A DNA stretch of 37,593 nucleotides from Gammaproteobacteria bacterium (GCA_020053945.1 JAGVME010000095.1:1-37593), one strand, 5' to 3'. Positions 1 to 7,889 are shown, numbered from the stretch's first letter. Notes: a model not told the origin generated them from the letters alone. Numbers and translations are program-made.

Positions 1-182
1 CGTGGGCATTATTCCGCATGTTTGATAGAGCGCAGATCAATTCCACCGCACAGCCAGAAAAGTTTATCGTCACCTTCAACATTGAAGGACGAAAAGCACG
101 ATTTGAAGTAGTCACCAGCAGTGTACAAAACCCTTTCCGCCTGCGCGAGCTTGATCAATTTCACTGCCCAGGGCGTCTATAG
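1..182 (+). CDS. tssM: Type VI secretion protein TssM (IcmF family), C-terminal fragment
   Basis: Open from the left edge, frame starting at base 3, giving about 59 residues before a TAG stop at 180-182. The tail reads NPFRLRELDQFHCPGRL; an NPF-x-L...F-x-CP ending is typical of TssM, the large inner-membrane protein that anchors the type VI secretion baseplate and sheath complex. Only the periplasmic C-terminal end is visible, so ATPase motifs and membrane segments cannot be checked. The stop overlaps the GTG start of the next gene by one base (TAGTG), which suggests translational coupling with tagF. Family identity rests on the short tail motif plus the TagF neighbour. Confidence 0.78.
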   Translation, partial: WALFRMFDRAQINSTAQPEKFIVTFNIEGRKARFEVVTSSVQNPFRLRELDQFHCPGRL

Positions 183-901
183 TGGCAAACAACGGATTAC
201 CCATCGCTGGCTGGTTTGGAAAGATCCCATCGCTCGGCGATTTCGCCTCCCGCCGTCTCCCGCAAGACTTCATTAGCACGTGGGATGCGTGGCTACAGCA
301 CGCCATGGCAGCGAGCCGCGCGCACTTGGGAGAACGGTGGTTGGATTTATATCTCACCAGCCCGATAGGGTGTTTCGTGCTTATGCCCGGCGTTTGCGGC
401 AATAGCACATGGGCTGGCGTGCTCATGTCGAGCGTTGACAAGGTTGGCCGCTATTATCCACTGACCATCGCCGTACAGCTCGACACACATCCGCAGACAA
501 CGGCAGCCGTGTTTTCCGCGCAAGACTGGTATGCAGCGCTGGAACGGGTCGCATTGTCCATGCTTGACATCAATGCGTCACCCGACGACCTCGAGCGGAG
601 CTTGGCCGAGATCCCATTTCCAACGCCGCAGTTAAGCGACCAGCACAGTAGAGCGCAAGAACTCGCAGCCTGGTGGCGAACAGGATCCGCTGCCCCCACG
701 ACGCTTCTGCTGTCGACGCCCACCTCGTTGGCGGATCTGTTCAATGCCACGGCGCGCGATGTGCTTGTTACAACGGGGCTTGGCAAAAGCCTCTGGTGGA
801 CATCGGTACCACCGCAACTGCACGGTTTTTCCGGACTCCCGCCGGAAGATTTTTTTGCCGTTCTGCTTGAAGGTGCCGCGCCAAAAAAAGAGTGCGACTA
901 A
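182..901 (+). CDS. tagF: Type VI secretion-associated protein TagF
   Basis: 239 residues from a GTG start that overlaps the tssM stop. The N-terminal signature GWFGKIPSLGDFASRRLP (about residues 11-28) and the following W-rich segment with SPIGCFVL and VGRYYPLTI match the TagF (DUF2094) family. TagF is a cytoplasmic post-translational repressor of type VI secretion, acting in Pseudomonas through Fha1 in parallel with the PpkA/PppA phosphorylation switch. No membrane segment or signal peptide is visible. It appears to be the last gene of the secretion cluster on this side, because the next 400 bases carry no convincing gene. Whether it acts as a repressor in this organism is inferred from the family. 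Confidence 0.9.
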   Translation: MANNGLPIAGWFGKIPSLGDFASRRLPQDFISTWDAWLQHAMAASRAHLGERWLDLYLTSPIGCFVLMPGVCGNSTWAGVLMSSVDKVGRYYPLTIAVQLDTHPQTTAAVFSAQDWYAALERVALSMLDINASPDDLERSLAEIPFPTPQLSDQHSRAQELAAWWRTGSAAPTTLLLSTPTSLADLFNATARDVLVTTGLGKSLWWTSVPPQLHGFSGLPPEDFFAVLLEGAAPKKECD

Positions 902-1315
902 ATTCGGGGGATACCGATATGTCAACGCAATGTCGACGGCGTAGTACCAAAAAAGAATGTATAGTGAAGTGTCGCAATATAACGATTCCGGCTTCGGGCA
1001 CCAAAAATCAAATACTTGCCATGCTGGGTACGCTTTTTTTCGTTTTTGTGGTGTCAACGAAGCGTCAATCGGCGCGACCAATACCCTCAAACCCCGATCC
1101 TTATAATTGATCCGCACGGATCGGTTCTGAGGGTGTACAAATATCTGTATAACGGGTTACGGCAAGAAGCCTTACTTAATGAACTGTTGCACGAGGAGAA
1201 CCGTCAAAGATATCTTGGGCGGACAGATCATGGTGGGTGAAGGTTTAAGGACGGTTACAGCAAACGACACCCTCCCGCATTTATATGAAATCTTCCCTCA
1301 GTTAGGCGGTAAAAT
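902..1315 (+). other. Gene-poor stretch between tagF and trxC with hairpins and a possible leader ORF
   Basis: No family is recognisable in this 414-base gap. It contains an imperfect inverted repeat (1083-1100 with 1118-1134, ACCCTCA paired with TGAGGGT and CGATCC with GGATCG), a nested GATCC-GCAC-GGATC hairpin (1109-1122) and a perfect 7-base long-range pair CGGTTCT (1122-1128) with AGAACCG (1197-1203). There is no T-run, so a simple terminator is unlikely. A 29-codon ORF (ATG at 1230) ends in a TGA that overlaps the trxC ATG. Just upstream another frame reads YKYLYNGLRQEALLNELLHE, which looks protein-like, so a frameshifted gene remnant is also possible. None of these readings is secure. 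Confidence 0.35.
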
Positions 1316-1756
1316 ATGACGAACCCATCCTTACATCTATTGTGTCCCCATTGTGATGCCACTAACCGGATGCCGCGTGCCCGTTTGAATGAAGGGGCTA
1401 AATGTGGCAAATGCAAGCGCACCCTATTTGTGGGGCAGGTACTGGCTTTAACCCATGCTAATTTTCACCCGCATATCGCCAAGAGTGATATACCGGTGGT
1501 GGTAGATTTCTGGGCGCCGTGGTGTGGCCCGTGCAAAATGATGGCGCCGCTTTTTGAACAGGCGGCTGCGCAGCTTGAGCCGGAAGTACGTTTAGCCAAG
1601 TTGAATACTGAGGCGGAGCAGGGAATCGCTAATGAATTTGGCATTCGCAGTATTCCTACCTTGATCATTTTCAAAAACGGCCAAGAAATCGCCCGCCAGT
1701 CGGGAGCGATGGATTTAAGCAATTTGGTACGCTGGGTACGTAATCATATGGCGTAG
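1316..1756 (+). CDS. trxC: Thioredoxin 2 (zinc-binding thioredoxin TrxC)
   Basis: 146 residues. The N-terminus carries two CxxC pairs (CPHC near residue 10, CGKC near 31) that form the zinc-binding domain distinguishing thioredoxin 2 from thioredoxin 1. The thioredoxin fold follows, with active site WCGPC in the context VVVDFWAPWCGPCKMMAP, and the cis-proline loop SIPTLIIF. It is a cytoplasmic disulfide reductase that accepts electrons from thioredoxin reductase; in E. coli it belongs to the oxidative-stress response. The start overlaps the stop of a 29-codon ORF (ATGA), so coupling to a leader peptide is possible. A hairpin with a T-run follows, so it appears to be transcribed alone or with that leader. 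Confidence 0.95.
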   Translation: MTNPSLHLLCPHCDATNRMPRARLNEGAKCGKCKRTLFVGQVLALTHANFHPHIAKSDIPVVVDFWAPWCGPCKMMAPLFEQAAAQLEPEVRLAKLNTEAEQGIANEFGIRSIPTLIIFKNGQEIARQSGAMDLSNLVRWVRNHMA

Positions 1757-1768
1757 TCCTGCCGCAAA

Positions 1769-1801
1769 ATATTAATAATATATTGATTAATATAATTTTT
1801 T
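1769..1801 (+). terminator. AT-rich Rho-independent terminator after trxC
   Basis: A perfect 8-base stem ATATTAAT (1769-1776) pairs with ATTAATAT (1786-1793) around a 9-base loop and is followed by AATTTTTT. It starts 13 bases after the trxC stop. The stem is all A/T and therefore weak, but stem, position and T-run agree with an intrinsic terminator. Confidence 0.55.
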
Positions 1802-1956
1802 AACTTAACAGGTGCCGTTGTTTCCGGCGGGGGATGGAAGTCGCCCTGCAGGGTGTTGATAAAGTGATATAATTAGGAGATGCCTGAATGTTCAGTGGGA
1901 GTTCATAATATCTTGAATTATCGGTTAATTTCATTAGAGCGAGGTTTTTGGTAGCC

Positions 1957-2229
1957 ATGCCTATTTATGAGTATCAATGTGCAGCGTGTGGCCATGCTTT
2001 CGAAGCCATACAGAAAATGAGCGATGCTCCGTTGTTGGAGTGCCCTTCATGTGCCCGGGCACAATTACAGAAACTGGTTTCTGCCGCGGGGTTTCGTTTA
2101 AAGGGCGGCGGTTGGTACGAAACCGATTTCAAGGGCGGCGCTAAGAAAGGCGAAAAGCAAGAAGAGAAAAAAGAGGCAGCGGCTCCCGTCGTTGCCCCGC
2201 CCAGTCCCAAAACCCCCGCTTCTGAATAG
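1957..2229 (+). CDS. FmdB-family zinc ribbon protein
   Basis: 90 residues from the ATG that gives MPIYEYQC, the nearly invariant N-terminus of this family; a TTG nine bases upstream (1948) would add only three residues and is not favoured. Two CxxC pairs (CAACGHAF and CPSCARA) form a zinc ribbon, followed by a GGGWYETDFK segment and a lysine/glutamate-rich, proline-ending tail that is probably disordered. The FmdB family was named from a putative regulator of formamidase and its function here is unknown. A TATAAT box lies at 1868-1873 but without a good -35 match. It begins a co-directional run with the DUF502 gene (26-base gap) and aspS, an order common in proteobacteria. Confidence 0.9.
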   Translation: MPIYEYQCAACGHAFEAIQKMSDAPLLECPSCARAQLQKLVSAAGFRLKGGGWYETDFKGGAKKGEKQEEKKEAAAPVVAPPSPKTPASE

Positions 2230-2255
2230 GTGCGGCACGTGATTAAAGGTATGTT

Positions 2256-2900
2256 ATGCGCCGTTATCTGATTGCCGGGTTATTGATCTGGTTGCCTCTC
2301 GGGGTGACTGTGATGGTGATCAAGCTGTTGGTTGATATGATGGATCAAACCCTGTTGGTGTTGCCGGCAGCGTATCATCCTGATGTACTGCTGGGTTTTC
2401 ATATCCCTGGGCTGGGCGTGCTGCTATCTGTTACCGTGGTGTTGCTTACCGGCGTGGTGGCGGCTAATTTTTTTGGCCGACGTCTGGTAGCGTTATGGGA
2501 AAAAGCCCTGGCGCGCATCCCCTTGGTACGCCCGATTTATTCAGCGGTCAAGCAGCTCACTGAAACAGTATTTACCTCTGGCGGGCAATCGTTCCGCAAA
2601 GTGTTGCTGATTGAATATCCGCGTAAAGGCATCTGGACGCTGGCATTTCAGACGGGCACCGCCGTGGGTGAAGCGCAGTCCAAAACGGGCGAAGAAGTGA
2701 TTAATGTCTATGTGCCCACGACACCCAACCCTACCTCAGGGTTTTTTCTCATGGTGTTGCGCCGTGAAGTGGTGGAGTTGGATATGAGCGTCGATGATGG
2801 CTTGAAGATGATCATTTCGATGGGCGCAGTTGTGCCAAAATGGGATAGGTCGGGCGTGGTTGAGTCCAGTGCTGCCGTCATGCCAGAGCAGAAAATGTAG
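2256..2900 (+). CDS. DUF502 family inner-membrane protein
   Basis: 214 residues. Two strongly hydrophobic segments are visible, about residues 4-24 (LIAGLLIWLPLGVTVMVI) and 52-72 (GLGVLLSVTVVLLTGVVAANF), followed by the family's conserved RIPLVRPIYSAVKQ and a soluble region containing YVPTTPNPTSGFF. This matches DUF502, a widespread two-helix membrane protein of unknown function that is commonly encoded next to aspS. It sits between fmdB and aspS on the same strand. A palindromic repeat lies between its stop and aspS, so transcription may or may not continue into aspS. Confidence 0.9.
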   Translation: MRRYLIAGLLIWLPLGVTVMVIKLLVDMMDQTLLVLPAAYHPDVLLGFHIPGLGVLLSVTVVLLTGVVAANFFGRRLVALWEKALARIPLVRPIYSAVKQLTETVFTSGGQSFRKVLLIEYPRKGIWTLAFQTGTAVGEAQSKTGEEVINVYVPTTPNPTSGFFLMVLRREVVELDMSVDDGLKMIISMGAVVPKWDRSGVVESSAAVMPEQKM

Positions 2901-2905
2901 ATGTG

Positions 2906-2989
2906 TGTCATTTCGAGCAAAGCGAGAAATCTTGAAAGATTTCTCACATTCGTTCTAGACAAGGATTTCTCCCTGCGGTCGAAATGACA
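2906..2989. repeat. Palindromic intergenic repeat, copy 1 (upstream of aspS)
   Basis: An 84-base element bounded by TGTCATTTCGA at the left and TCGAAATGACA at the right, which are perfect inverted repeats. Inside is a second palindrome, AGAAATCT...AGATTTCT. A close relative with the same ends and the same AAGGATTTCTC core lies on the other side of aspS (4883-4985). This layout is that of REP-like or MITE-like intergenic repeats. In the cruciform or RNA form it would fold as a long hairpin. Confidence 0.85.
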
Positions 2990-3031
2990 ATACTCCAGGA
3001 TTAAAATTACACAATCACCAGGAAAAGTATC

Positions 3032-4864
3032 ATGCGTAGCCATTATTGCGGGCAATTAAATGAGTCATTACTAGGCCAGCAAGTCGAATTATGCGGTTGG
3101 GTGCATCGTCGTCGTGATCATGGCGGCGTGATTTTTATTGACCTGCGCGACCGTGAAGGCTTGGTGCAGGTAGTGTTCGATCCGACCGTCAGGGATGACG
3201 GAAGTGCTGGAAATGCAGGAGCAACTTTCCAGCCTGTCATGGCTGAAACATTTAGCAGCGCTGAACGCGTGCGCGGTGAATATGTGTTGCAGGTTAAAGG
3301 CACGGTGCGCCGCCGCCCGGCAGGCACTGAAAACGCCAACATGCCCACCGGGCAAGTTGAAATCGTGGCGCAAGCGCTGGAGATTTTAAACCGTGCAGAG
3401 CCACCGCCATTTTCAGTGGGTGATGATGTGGAAGTCAGCGAAGAAGTTCGCTTGCGCTATCGCTACATAGATTTGCGTCGCCCGCAAATGTTGCAGCGTT
3501 TGCGTATGCGCGCCAAGGTTGCGTCTAACCTGCGGCGTTTTCTTGATGAACAGGGTTTTATGGATGTTGAAACGCCCATTCTCACCAAGTCCACGCCAGA
3601 AGGCGCACGTGATTATCTGGTGCCGAGCCGTACCCATCCTGGCGAGTTTTTTGCGTTACCGCAATCACCGCAGTTGTTCAAGCAATTGCTGATGATGGGT
3701 GGCCTGGATCGCTACTATCAGATTGTGCGTTGTTTCCGCGATGAAGATTTACGTGCTGACCGCCAGCCGGAATTCACGCAACTGGATATCGAAACTTCAT
3801 TCATGAGTGAAGATCAAATCATGACGCTCATGGAAAACATGTTGTGCAAATTATTCAGTGAAGTACTTGAAGTGGCCTTGCCCAAGGCATTTCCACGCAT
3901 GAGCTATGCCGAAGCGATGTCGAGATTTGGGGTCGATAAGCCTGATCTGCGTATTCCCCTGGAGTTGGTGGATCTGGGCGATTTGATGAAAAATGTTGAT
4001 TTCAAGGTGTTCTCGGGCGCCGCCAATGACCCGAAAGGCCGCGTTGCTGCGCTGCGTATACCCAACGGCGGTACACTGAGCCGTAAAGAAATTGATGACT
4101 ACACCCAGTTTGTTGCAATTTACGGCGCCAAGGGTCTGGCTTATGTCAAAGTGAATGACCGTGCCGCAGGCCGCGAAGGGTTGCAGTCGCCGATTTTGAA
4201 ATTCATGCCCGATGAGGTGATTGCCGCGATACTTGAACGCACGGGCGCGCAGAATAATGACCTGATCTTTTTCGGTGCGGATAAAACCAATATCGTCAAC
4301 GAAGCATTGGGCGCGTTGCGCATCAAGGTCGGCCATGATCGCGGCCTGGTGGAGCACGGCTGGCGGCCGTTGTGGGTAGTCTACTTCCCGATGTTTGAGT
4401 GGGATGAAAAGGAAAAACGCTGGTCGGCCTTGCATCATCCGTTTACCGCCCCCACAGTAAATGATATTGAAAAGCTTGAAGCGGATCCGGGCGCGGCGTT
4501 GTCGCGCGCCTATGACATGGTGCTCAATGGTACCGAGGCGGGTGGCGGTTCTATCCGTATCCATCGCCCCGAAATGCAGTCGGCGGTATTCCGTATTTTA
4601 GGCATTGGTGAAGAAGAAGCGCGCGACAAGTTTGGTTTCCTGCTGGAGGCGTTGACCTACGGTTGCCCGCCTCACGGCGGTATCGCCTTTGGCCTGGACC
4701 GCCTGATTATGTTGATGAGCGGCGCGCAGTCGATACGTGACGTCATGGCCTTCCCCAAAACGCAAACCGCCGCGTGCCCGCTGACATCAGCGCCTTCGCC
4801 GGTGGCAGACAAGCACCTGCGCGAGCTGGGCATACGTTTGCGCACGGTGGCAGTGCCCAATTAA
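3032..4864 (+). CDS. aspS: Aspartyl-tRNA synthetase (class II)
   Basis: 610 residues. The N-terminal OB-fold anticodon-binding domain contains [20 protein letters not shown]; class II motif 2 is seen in [20 protein letters not shown] and motif 3 in [13 protein letters not shown]. The bacterial-type GAD insertion domain lies between motifs 2 and 3. It charges tRNA with aspartate in the cytoplasm. His30, and a glycine at residue 98 in RPAGTENAN, match residues reported for the non-discriminating enzyme of Pseudomonas aeruginosa, so it may also load tRNA-Asn. An odd feature is a hairpin-rich in-frame insertion near residues 51-70, between VFDP and [11 protein letters not shown], which other AspRS sequences that I recall lack. 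Palindromic repeats flank the gene on both sides. Confidence 0.97.
   Translation: MRSHYCGQLNESLLGQQVELCGWVHRRRDHGGVIFIDLRDREGLVQVVFDPTVRDDGSAGNAGATFQPVMAETFSSAERVRGEYVLQVKGTVRRRPAGTENANMPTGQVEIVAQALEILNRAEPPPFSVGDDVEVSEEVRLRYRYIDLRRPQMLQRLRMRAKVASNLRRFLDEQGFMDVETPILTKSTPEGARDYLVPSRTHPGEFFALPQSPQLFKQLLMMGGLDRYYQIVRCFRDEDLRADRQPEFTQLDIETSFMSEDQIMTLMENMLCKLFSEVLEVALPKAFPRMSYAEAMSRFGVDKPDLRIPLELVDLGDLMKNVDFKVFSGAANDPKGRVAALRIPNGGTLSRKEIDDYTQFVAIYGAKGLAYVKVNDRAAGREGLQSPILKFMPDEVIAAILERTGAQNNDLIFFGADKTNIVNEALGALRIKVGHDRGLVEHGWRPLWVVYFPMFEWDEKEKRWSALHHPFTAPTVNDIEKLEADPGAALSRAYDMVLNGTEAGGGSIRIHRPEMQSAVFRILGIGEEEARDKFGFLLEALTYGCPPHGGIAFGLDRLIMLMSGAQSIRDVMAFPKTQTAACPLTSAPSPVADKHLRELGIRLRTVAVPN
3183..3242 (+). 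repeat. Hairpin-rich in-frame insertion within aspS
   Basis: Three palindromes are packed into about 60 bases of coding sequence: CCGTCA-GGGA-TGACGG (3186-3201), GCTGGAAA (3206-3213) with TTTCCAGC (3226-3233), and CAGCC-TGTCAT-GGCTG (3230-3245). They encode a low-complexity stretch, [19 protein letters not shown], at a place where typical AspRS goes almost directly from VFDP to the AETF motif. The reading frame stays open. This resembles small palindromic elements known to insert in frame into genes in some bacteria, such as the Rickettsia palindromic elements. No second copy was found in the window. Confidence 0.5.
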
Positions 4865-4882
4865 GGAGACGCTGATTTGATC

Positions 4883-4985
4883 TGTCATTTCGAACGAATG
4901 TGAGAAATCTTGGCAGATCTATCAAAGTTCTCTCACCTTCGTTCGAGACTCGAGACAAGGATTTCTCGCTGCGCTCGAAATGACA
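4883..4985. repeat. Palindromic intergenic repeat, copy 2 (downstream of aspS)
   Basis: A 103-base element with the same terminal inverted repeats as the copy at 2906 (TGTCATTTCGA at the left, TCGAAATGACA at the right). The interior has a shared AAGGATTTCTC block and a longer palindromic middle (GTGAGAAATCTTGG... and ...TCTCACCTTCGTTCGAGAC). It fills most of the aspS-nadA gap. It may act as an mRNA-stabilising or terminating structure, but no T-run is present. Confidence 0.85.
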
Positions 4986-5027
4986 CGCTTCAGGGGCTCC
5001 TGAAATATACAAAGCGAGGTAAAGCGT

Positions 5028-6131
5028 ATGGCAGCCACAGCACTTGCAATCCAACAATTCACCACGCTTTCTGAAGAGGAATGTGATGCGCGCATTCGCG
5101 CCGCAAAAGCGGCGTTGGGTGAGCGGCTGGTGATTCTCGGGCATCATTATCAACGTGAAGAAGTACATCGCCATGCGGACTATACCGGCGATTCATTGAA
5201 GTTGTCGCGCCTCGCCGCTAACTCCAACGCCGAGTTCATTGTGTTTTGCGGCGTTCATTTCATGGCAGAGGTGGCGGATATTCTGTCGCGTCCTGACCAG
5301 ATTTCCATTCTTCCCGATCTGGCAGCCGGGTGTTCGATGGCCGATATGGCGAACCTTGCCAAGGTCGAGCGCGCCTGGCGTGAACTGGCCGAAGTCATCA
5401 GCCCTGACGAACAGATTACACCTGTCACTTATATCAATTCCGCCGCTGATTTGAAGGCATTTTGTGGGCGTCATGGCGGTATTGTCTGCACCTCGACGAA
5501 TGCGCGTCATGTGCTGGAATGGTCTTTTGCGCGGCGTGAAAAAGTATTATTTTTCCCCGACCAGCACTTGGGCCGCAATACCGCCTACCGCATGGGTATT
5601 CCGCTGGATGACATGGTGGTGTGGGATTTCAACAAACCGCTGGGCGGCTTAACGCCCGATCAGATCCGCAATGCCAAAATGATTTTGTGGAAAGGCTTTT
5701 GCTCGGTGCATCAAATGTTCAAGCCGCAGCATATAGATCAATTCCGCGCGCGTTATCCTGGCGAGGTCGTAAAAGTGATCTCGCACCCTGAATGCTCCTT
5801 CGAGGTGTGTGAGAAATCTGATTACGTGGGTTCCACGGAATACATCATCAACACCGTTACCGACTCCGCGCCCGGCACGCGTTGGCTGGTAGGCACGGAA
5901 TTGAATCTGGTGCAGCGTTTGCACGAACGTAACAAACATCAGGATAAATCCGTACACTTCATGTCACCCACTGTTTGCATGTGCTCCACGATGTTTCGTG
6001 TTGACCCGCAACACCTGGTATGGGTGCTGGAAAATCTGGTGGACGGCAACGTCGTAAACCGCATCCGGGTGCCCGAACACGAGGCGCATGAAGCACGATT
6101 GGCGTTGCAACGGATGTTTGAGGTTTTGTAG
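5028..6131 (+). CDS. nadA: Quinolinate synthase A
   Basis: 367 residues. It condenses iminoaspartate, made by NadB, with dihydroxyacetone phosphate to form quinolinate, the NAD precursor. Family landmarks are LGHHYQREEVHRHADYTGDS near residues 37-56, the substrate-loop segment INSAADLKAFCG, and three conserved cysteine contexts expected to bind the 4Fe-4S cluster: AAGCSMADM (C102), WKGFCSVH (C225) and SPTVCMCSTM (C317 or C319). It is a soluble cytoplasmic enzyme sensitive to oxygen. The partner nadB is also in the window but 9 kb away on the other strand, so the two are not an operon. The start follows a GCGAGGT ribosome site eight bases before the ATG. Confidence 0.97.
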   Translation: MAATALAIQQFTTLSEEECDARIRAAKAALGERLVILGHHYQREEVHRHADYTGDSLKLSRLAANSNAEFIVFCGVHFMAEVADILSRPDQISILPDLAAGCSMADMANLAKVERAWRELAEVISPDEQITPVTYINSAADLKAFCGRHGGIVCTSTNARHVLEWSFARREKVLFFPDQHLGRNTAYRMGIPLDDMVVWDFNKPLGGLTPDQIRNAKMILWKGFCSVHQMFKPQHIDQFRARYPGEVVKVISHPECSFEVCEKSDYVGSTEYIINTVTDSAPGTRWLVGTELNLVQRLHERNKHQDKSVHFMSPTVCMCSTMFRVDPQHLVWVLENLVDGNVVNRIRVPEHEAHEARLALQRMFEVL

Positions 6132-6178
6132 GCGGGGCTGGGGAGTGCCTGGAGGCCACGGTCTAGTTGAATAACCCC

Positions 6179-6667
6179 TCACCATTCAAAATCCACCGCC
6201 CATAGTGGCTGTGTGTGTTTTTCAAACTGATGCCACAGGGCAGCGTAGCTTATGCCGGTCAAAGGATGCTTTTCATCCCCCGCAATCTCAGCCAATGGGC
6301 ATAACACAAAGGCATAGCGGAGGATTTCATCGCGTGGCAGCGTAAGACCCGGCTCGTGGATTATGGCATCCCCGTATAGCAGCAAATCCAAGTCTAACGT
6401 ACGCGAATTAAAACGCTGGCCGTTGCGTACCCGGCCGTGGTCGCGTTCAATGCCATGTAACTGTGCATTAACATGATATACGTCTTGCATGGTGTCAAAG
6501 CCCACTACCAGGTTGTAAAAATCGTCACCTGTAAAGCCCACAGGCGGGCTTTCATACACAGATGAGCACGCCAGGCCAGCAAAACATCCACGCAATGCGG
6601 CGACGCCTGCGCGGATGTTGGCTACGCGCCCGATGTTGCTGCCAATGCTGATGTAAACGCGTGGCAT
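6179..6667 (-). CDS. folK: 6-hydroxymethyl-7,8-dihydropterin pyrophosphokinase (HPPK)
   Basis: 162 residues from the ATG at 6667, which gives MPRVYISIGSN and has an AGGTGAGG ribosome site 8 bases upstream; a longer start at 6706 would overlap folB and is less likely. Motifs: SIGSNIG at the N-terminus, SSVYESPPVGF, and RFNSRTLDLDLLLYG, which holds the aspartates that bind the two magnesium ions. The enzyme transfers pyrophosphate from ATP to the pterin alcohol, the step after FolB in folate synthesis. The gene starts 10 bases after the folB stop, so the two form an operon. Confidence 0.95.
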   Translation of the reverse strand: MPRVYISIGSNIGRVANIRAGVAALRGCFAGLACSSVYESPPVGFTGDDFYNLVVGFDTMQDVYHVNAQLHGIERDHGRVRNGQRFNSRTLDLDLLLYGDAIIHEPGLTLPRDEILRYAFVLCPLAEIAGDEKHPLTGISYAALWHQFEKHTQPLWAVDFEW

Positions 6668-6677
6668 ATCAAAAACC

Positions 6678-7040
6678 TCACCTAATCGGGCTTTGGCTAC
6701 GCTCAATAATCACACCGACATCGCGCGCACCGCGCACTGCGCCTTGTTTATTGACCTGCAAACGCAACCACGGCACCTGAAATTCCTTTAATACGATCTC
6801 TGCCACACGCTCGGAGAGGGTTTCGACCAGTTGAAAATCGCTATTGCCGACAAAATCGATCAGGCGTTTGGCAACAGCTTTATAATTTAGGGTGTCTTCG
6901 ATGCTATCGGTCTGTGCCGCTTTGCGGATATCGGTTGCCATTTCAATATCGAGTATAATAGTTTGTTTGATGCGTCGTTCCCATGCGTATATACCAATTA
7001 CCGTGTCGATCCGCAGGTCGCGAAGATATATAATGTCCAT
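6678..7040 (-). CDS. folB: Dihydroneopterin aldolase
   Basis: 120 residues. The N-terminus MDIIYLRDLRIDTVIGIYAWER, the central SIEDTLNYKAVA and the ending GVIIER are characteristic of FolB. The enzyme cleaves dihydroneopterin to 6-hydroxymethyl-dihydropterin and glycolaldehyde, and folK directly downstream uses the product. Homo-octameric cytoplasmic enzyme in known cases. An AAAAGG sequence lies just before the ATG as a modest ribosome site. It is divergent from plsY across about 200 bases, an arrangement seen in many Gammaproteobacteria. Confidence 0.95.
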   Translation of the reverse strand: MDIIYLRDLRIDTVIGIYAWERRIKQTIILDIEMATDIRKAAQTDSIEDTLNYKAVAKRLIDFVGNSDFQLVETLSERVAEIVLKEFQVPWLRLQVNKQGAVRGARDVGVIIERSQSPIR

Positions 7041-7159
7041 AATGCCTTTTACCTATCAAGTCACGTTATCAAGAAACACCGTGTGTATACTTTACACGAA
7101 AACCCGGCACTATCCGCATCCATTAATGCGCCCGTTTATTCATCAAGGCCTCGCCGCTC

Positions 7160-7206
7160 GTCGGGAAGGGCGTCAGCGAAGGGTCCCCGTTGGGTGCGGC
7201 GGGGAC
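7160..7206. repeat. Short palindromic segment in the folB-plsY gap sharing a motif with other repeats
   Basis: GTCCCCG (7183-7189) and CGGGGAC (7200-7206) form a perfect 7-base stem. Just before it, GGGAAG (7163-7168) and AGCGAAGGGT (7175-7184) match blocks also found in the glgB insertion (26129-26152) and, in reverse, in the MITE-like element (35950-35972). It may be a degraded copy of the same repeat family. It lies about 40 bases before the plsY start. Confidence 0.4.
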
Positions 7207-7243
7207 AATGCCATGGGCCAAAATTCAAGTTGATTAAATCTCC

Positions 7244-7837
7244 ATGATTGTCGATATTTTTTTGATTACTTTCGCCTATTTATTAGGTTCGCTGTCGACG
7301 GCCATTATCGTCTCCAAGCTGGGTCACATACCCGACCCACGCACCCAAGGTTCGGGTAACCCGGGTGCCACAAATATGCTGCGCCTGGGCGGCAAAAAAG
7401 TGGCGGCGCTGACGTTGCTGGGGGATATGCTCAAGGGCCTGGTTGCGATATCGCTGGCATCCATGCTGACGGCAGACCATACCACCCTGGCACTGGTGGG
7501 CATGGCGGCCTTTCTTGGCCACCTGTATCCGGTATTTTTCGGATTTCGCGGCGGCAAAGGCGTGGCAACGGCGCTGGGCGTGTTGATGGGTGTATCCTGG
7601 ATGGTGGGATTGGGTGCAATCGTCACCTGGCTGTTTATGGCCAAGGTGTTCCGCTATTCTTCGCTGGCGGCGCTCACGGCGGCTGTGCTGTCGCCCTTAT
7701 ACCTGTGGTTGGCACGGCCCTCGCCTGCGTTGCTGGCGATGTCGCTGCTGATGAGCGCCCTGTTGTTATGGCGCCACCGAAGCAATATTCAACGGCTGTT
7801 AAGTGGGCAGGAAGATCAGATTGCCCGTAAGAAATAG
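7244..7837 (+). CDS. plsY: Acyl-phosphate:glycerol-3-phosphate acyltransferase PlsY
   Basis: 197 residues, strongly hydrophobic, with about five transmembrane helices. It places the first acyl chain on glycerol-3-phosphate using acyl-phosphate made by PlsX. The three family motifs are all present: SGNPGATN (about residues 38-45) in the first cytoplasmic loop, FRGGKGVAT (about 101-109), and the C-terminal HRSNIQRLL (about 178-186). The ribosome site is poor. It is divergent from folB and convergent with rsgA. Confidence 0.95.
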   Translation: MIVDIFLITFAYLLGSLSTAIIVSKLGHIPDPRTQGSGNPGATNMLRLGGKKVAALTLLGDMLKGLVAISLASMLTADHTTLALVGMAAFLGHLYPVFFGFRGGKGVATALGVLMGVSWMVGLGAIVTWLFMAKVFRYSSLAALTAAVLSPLYLWLARPSPALLAMSLLMSALLLWRHRSNIQRLLSGQEDQIARKK

Positions 7838-7889
7838 GTTGTTGCGGAGCAACGCTTGGGGGGGTATATAACTTCCCTTACATCACTAA

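Noticed and set aside
632-1117. 161-codon minus-strand frame across the end of tagF
   Set aside because: Mostly antisense to tagF and no recognisable motif.
1868-1873. TATAAT box before fmdB as a full promoter
   Set aside because: No acceptable -35 element at 16-18 bases upstream; listed only as a remark under fmdB.
3851-4564. 237-codon open frame opposite aspS
   Set aside because: Antisense to well-conserved AspRS coding sequence; no ribosome site or recognisable domain.
4743-5174. Minus-strand frame containing CHFERSEKSLS
   Set aside because: This peptide is the translation of the palindromic repeat at 4883-4985 and is a known type of false call.
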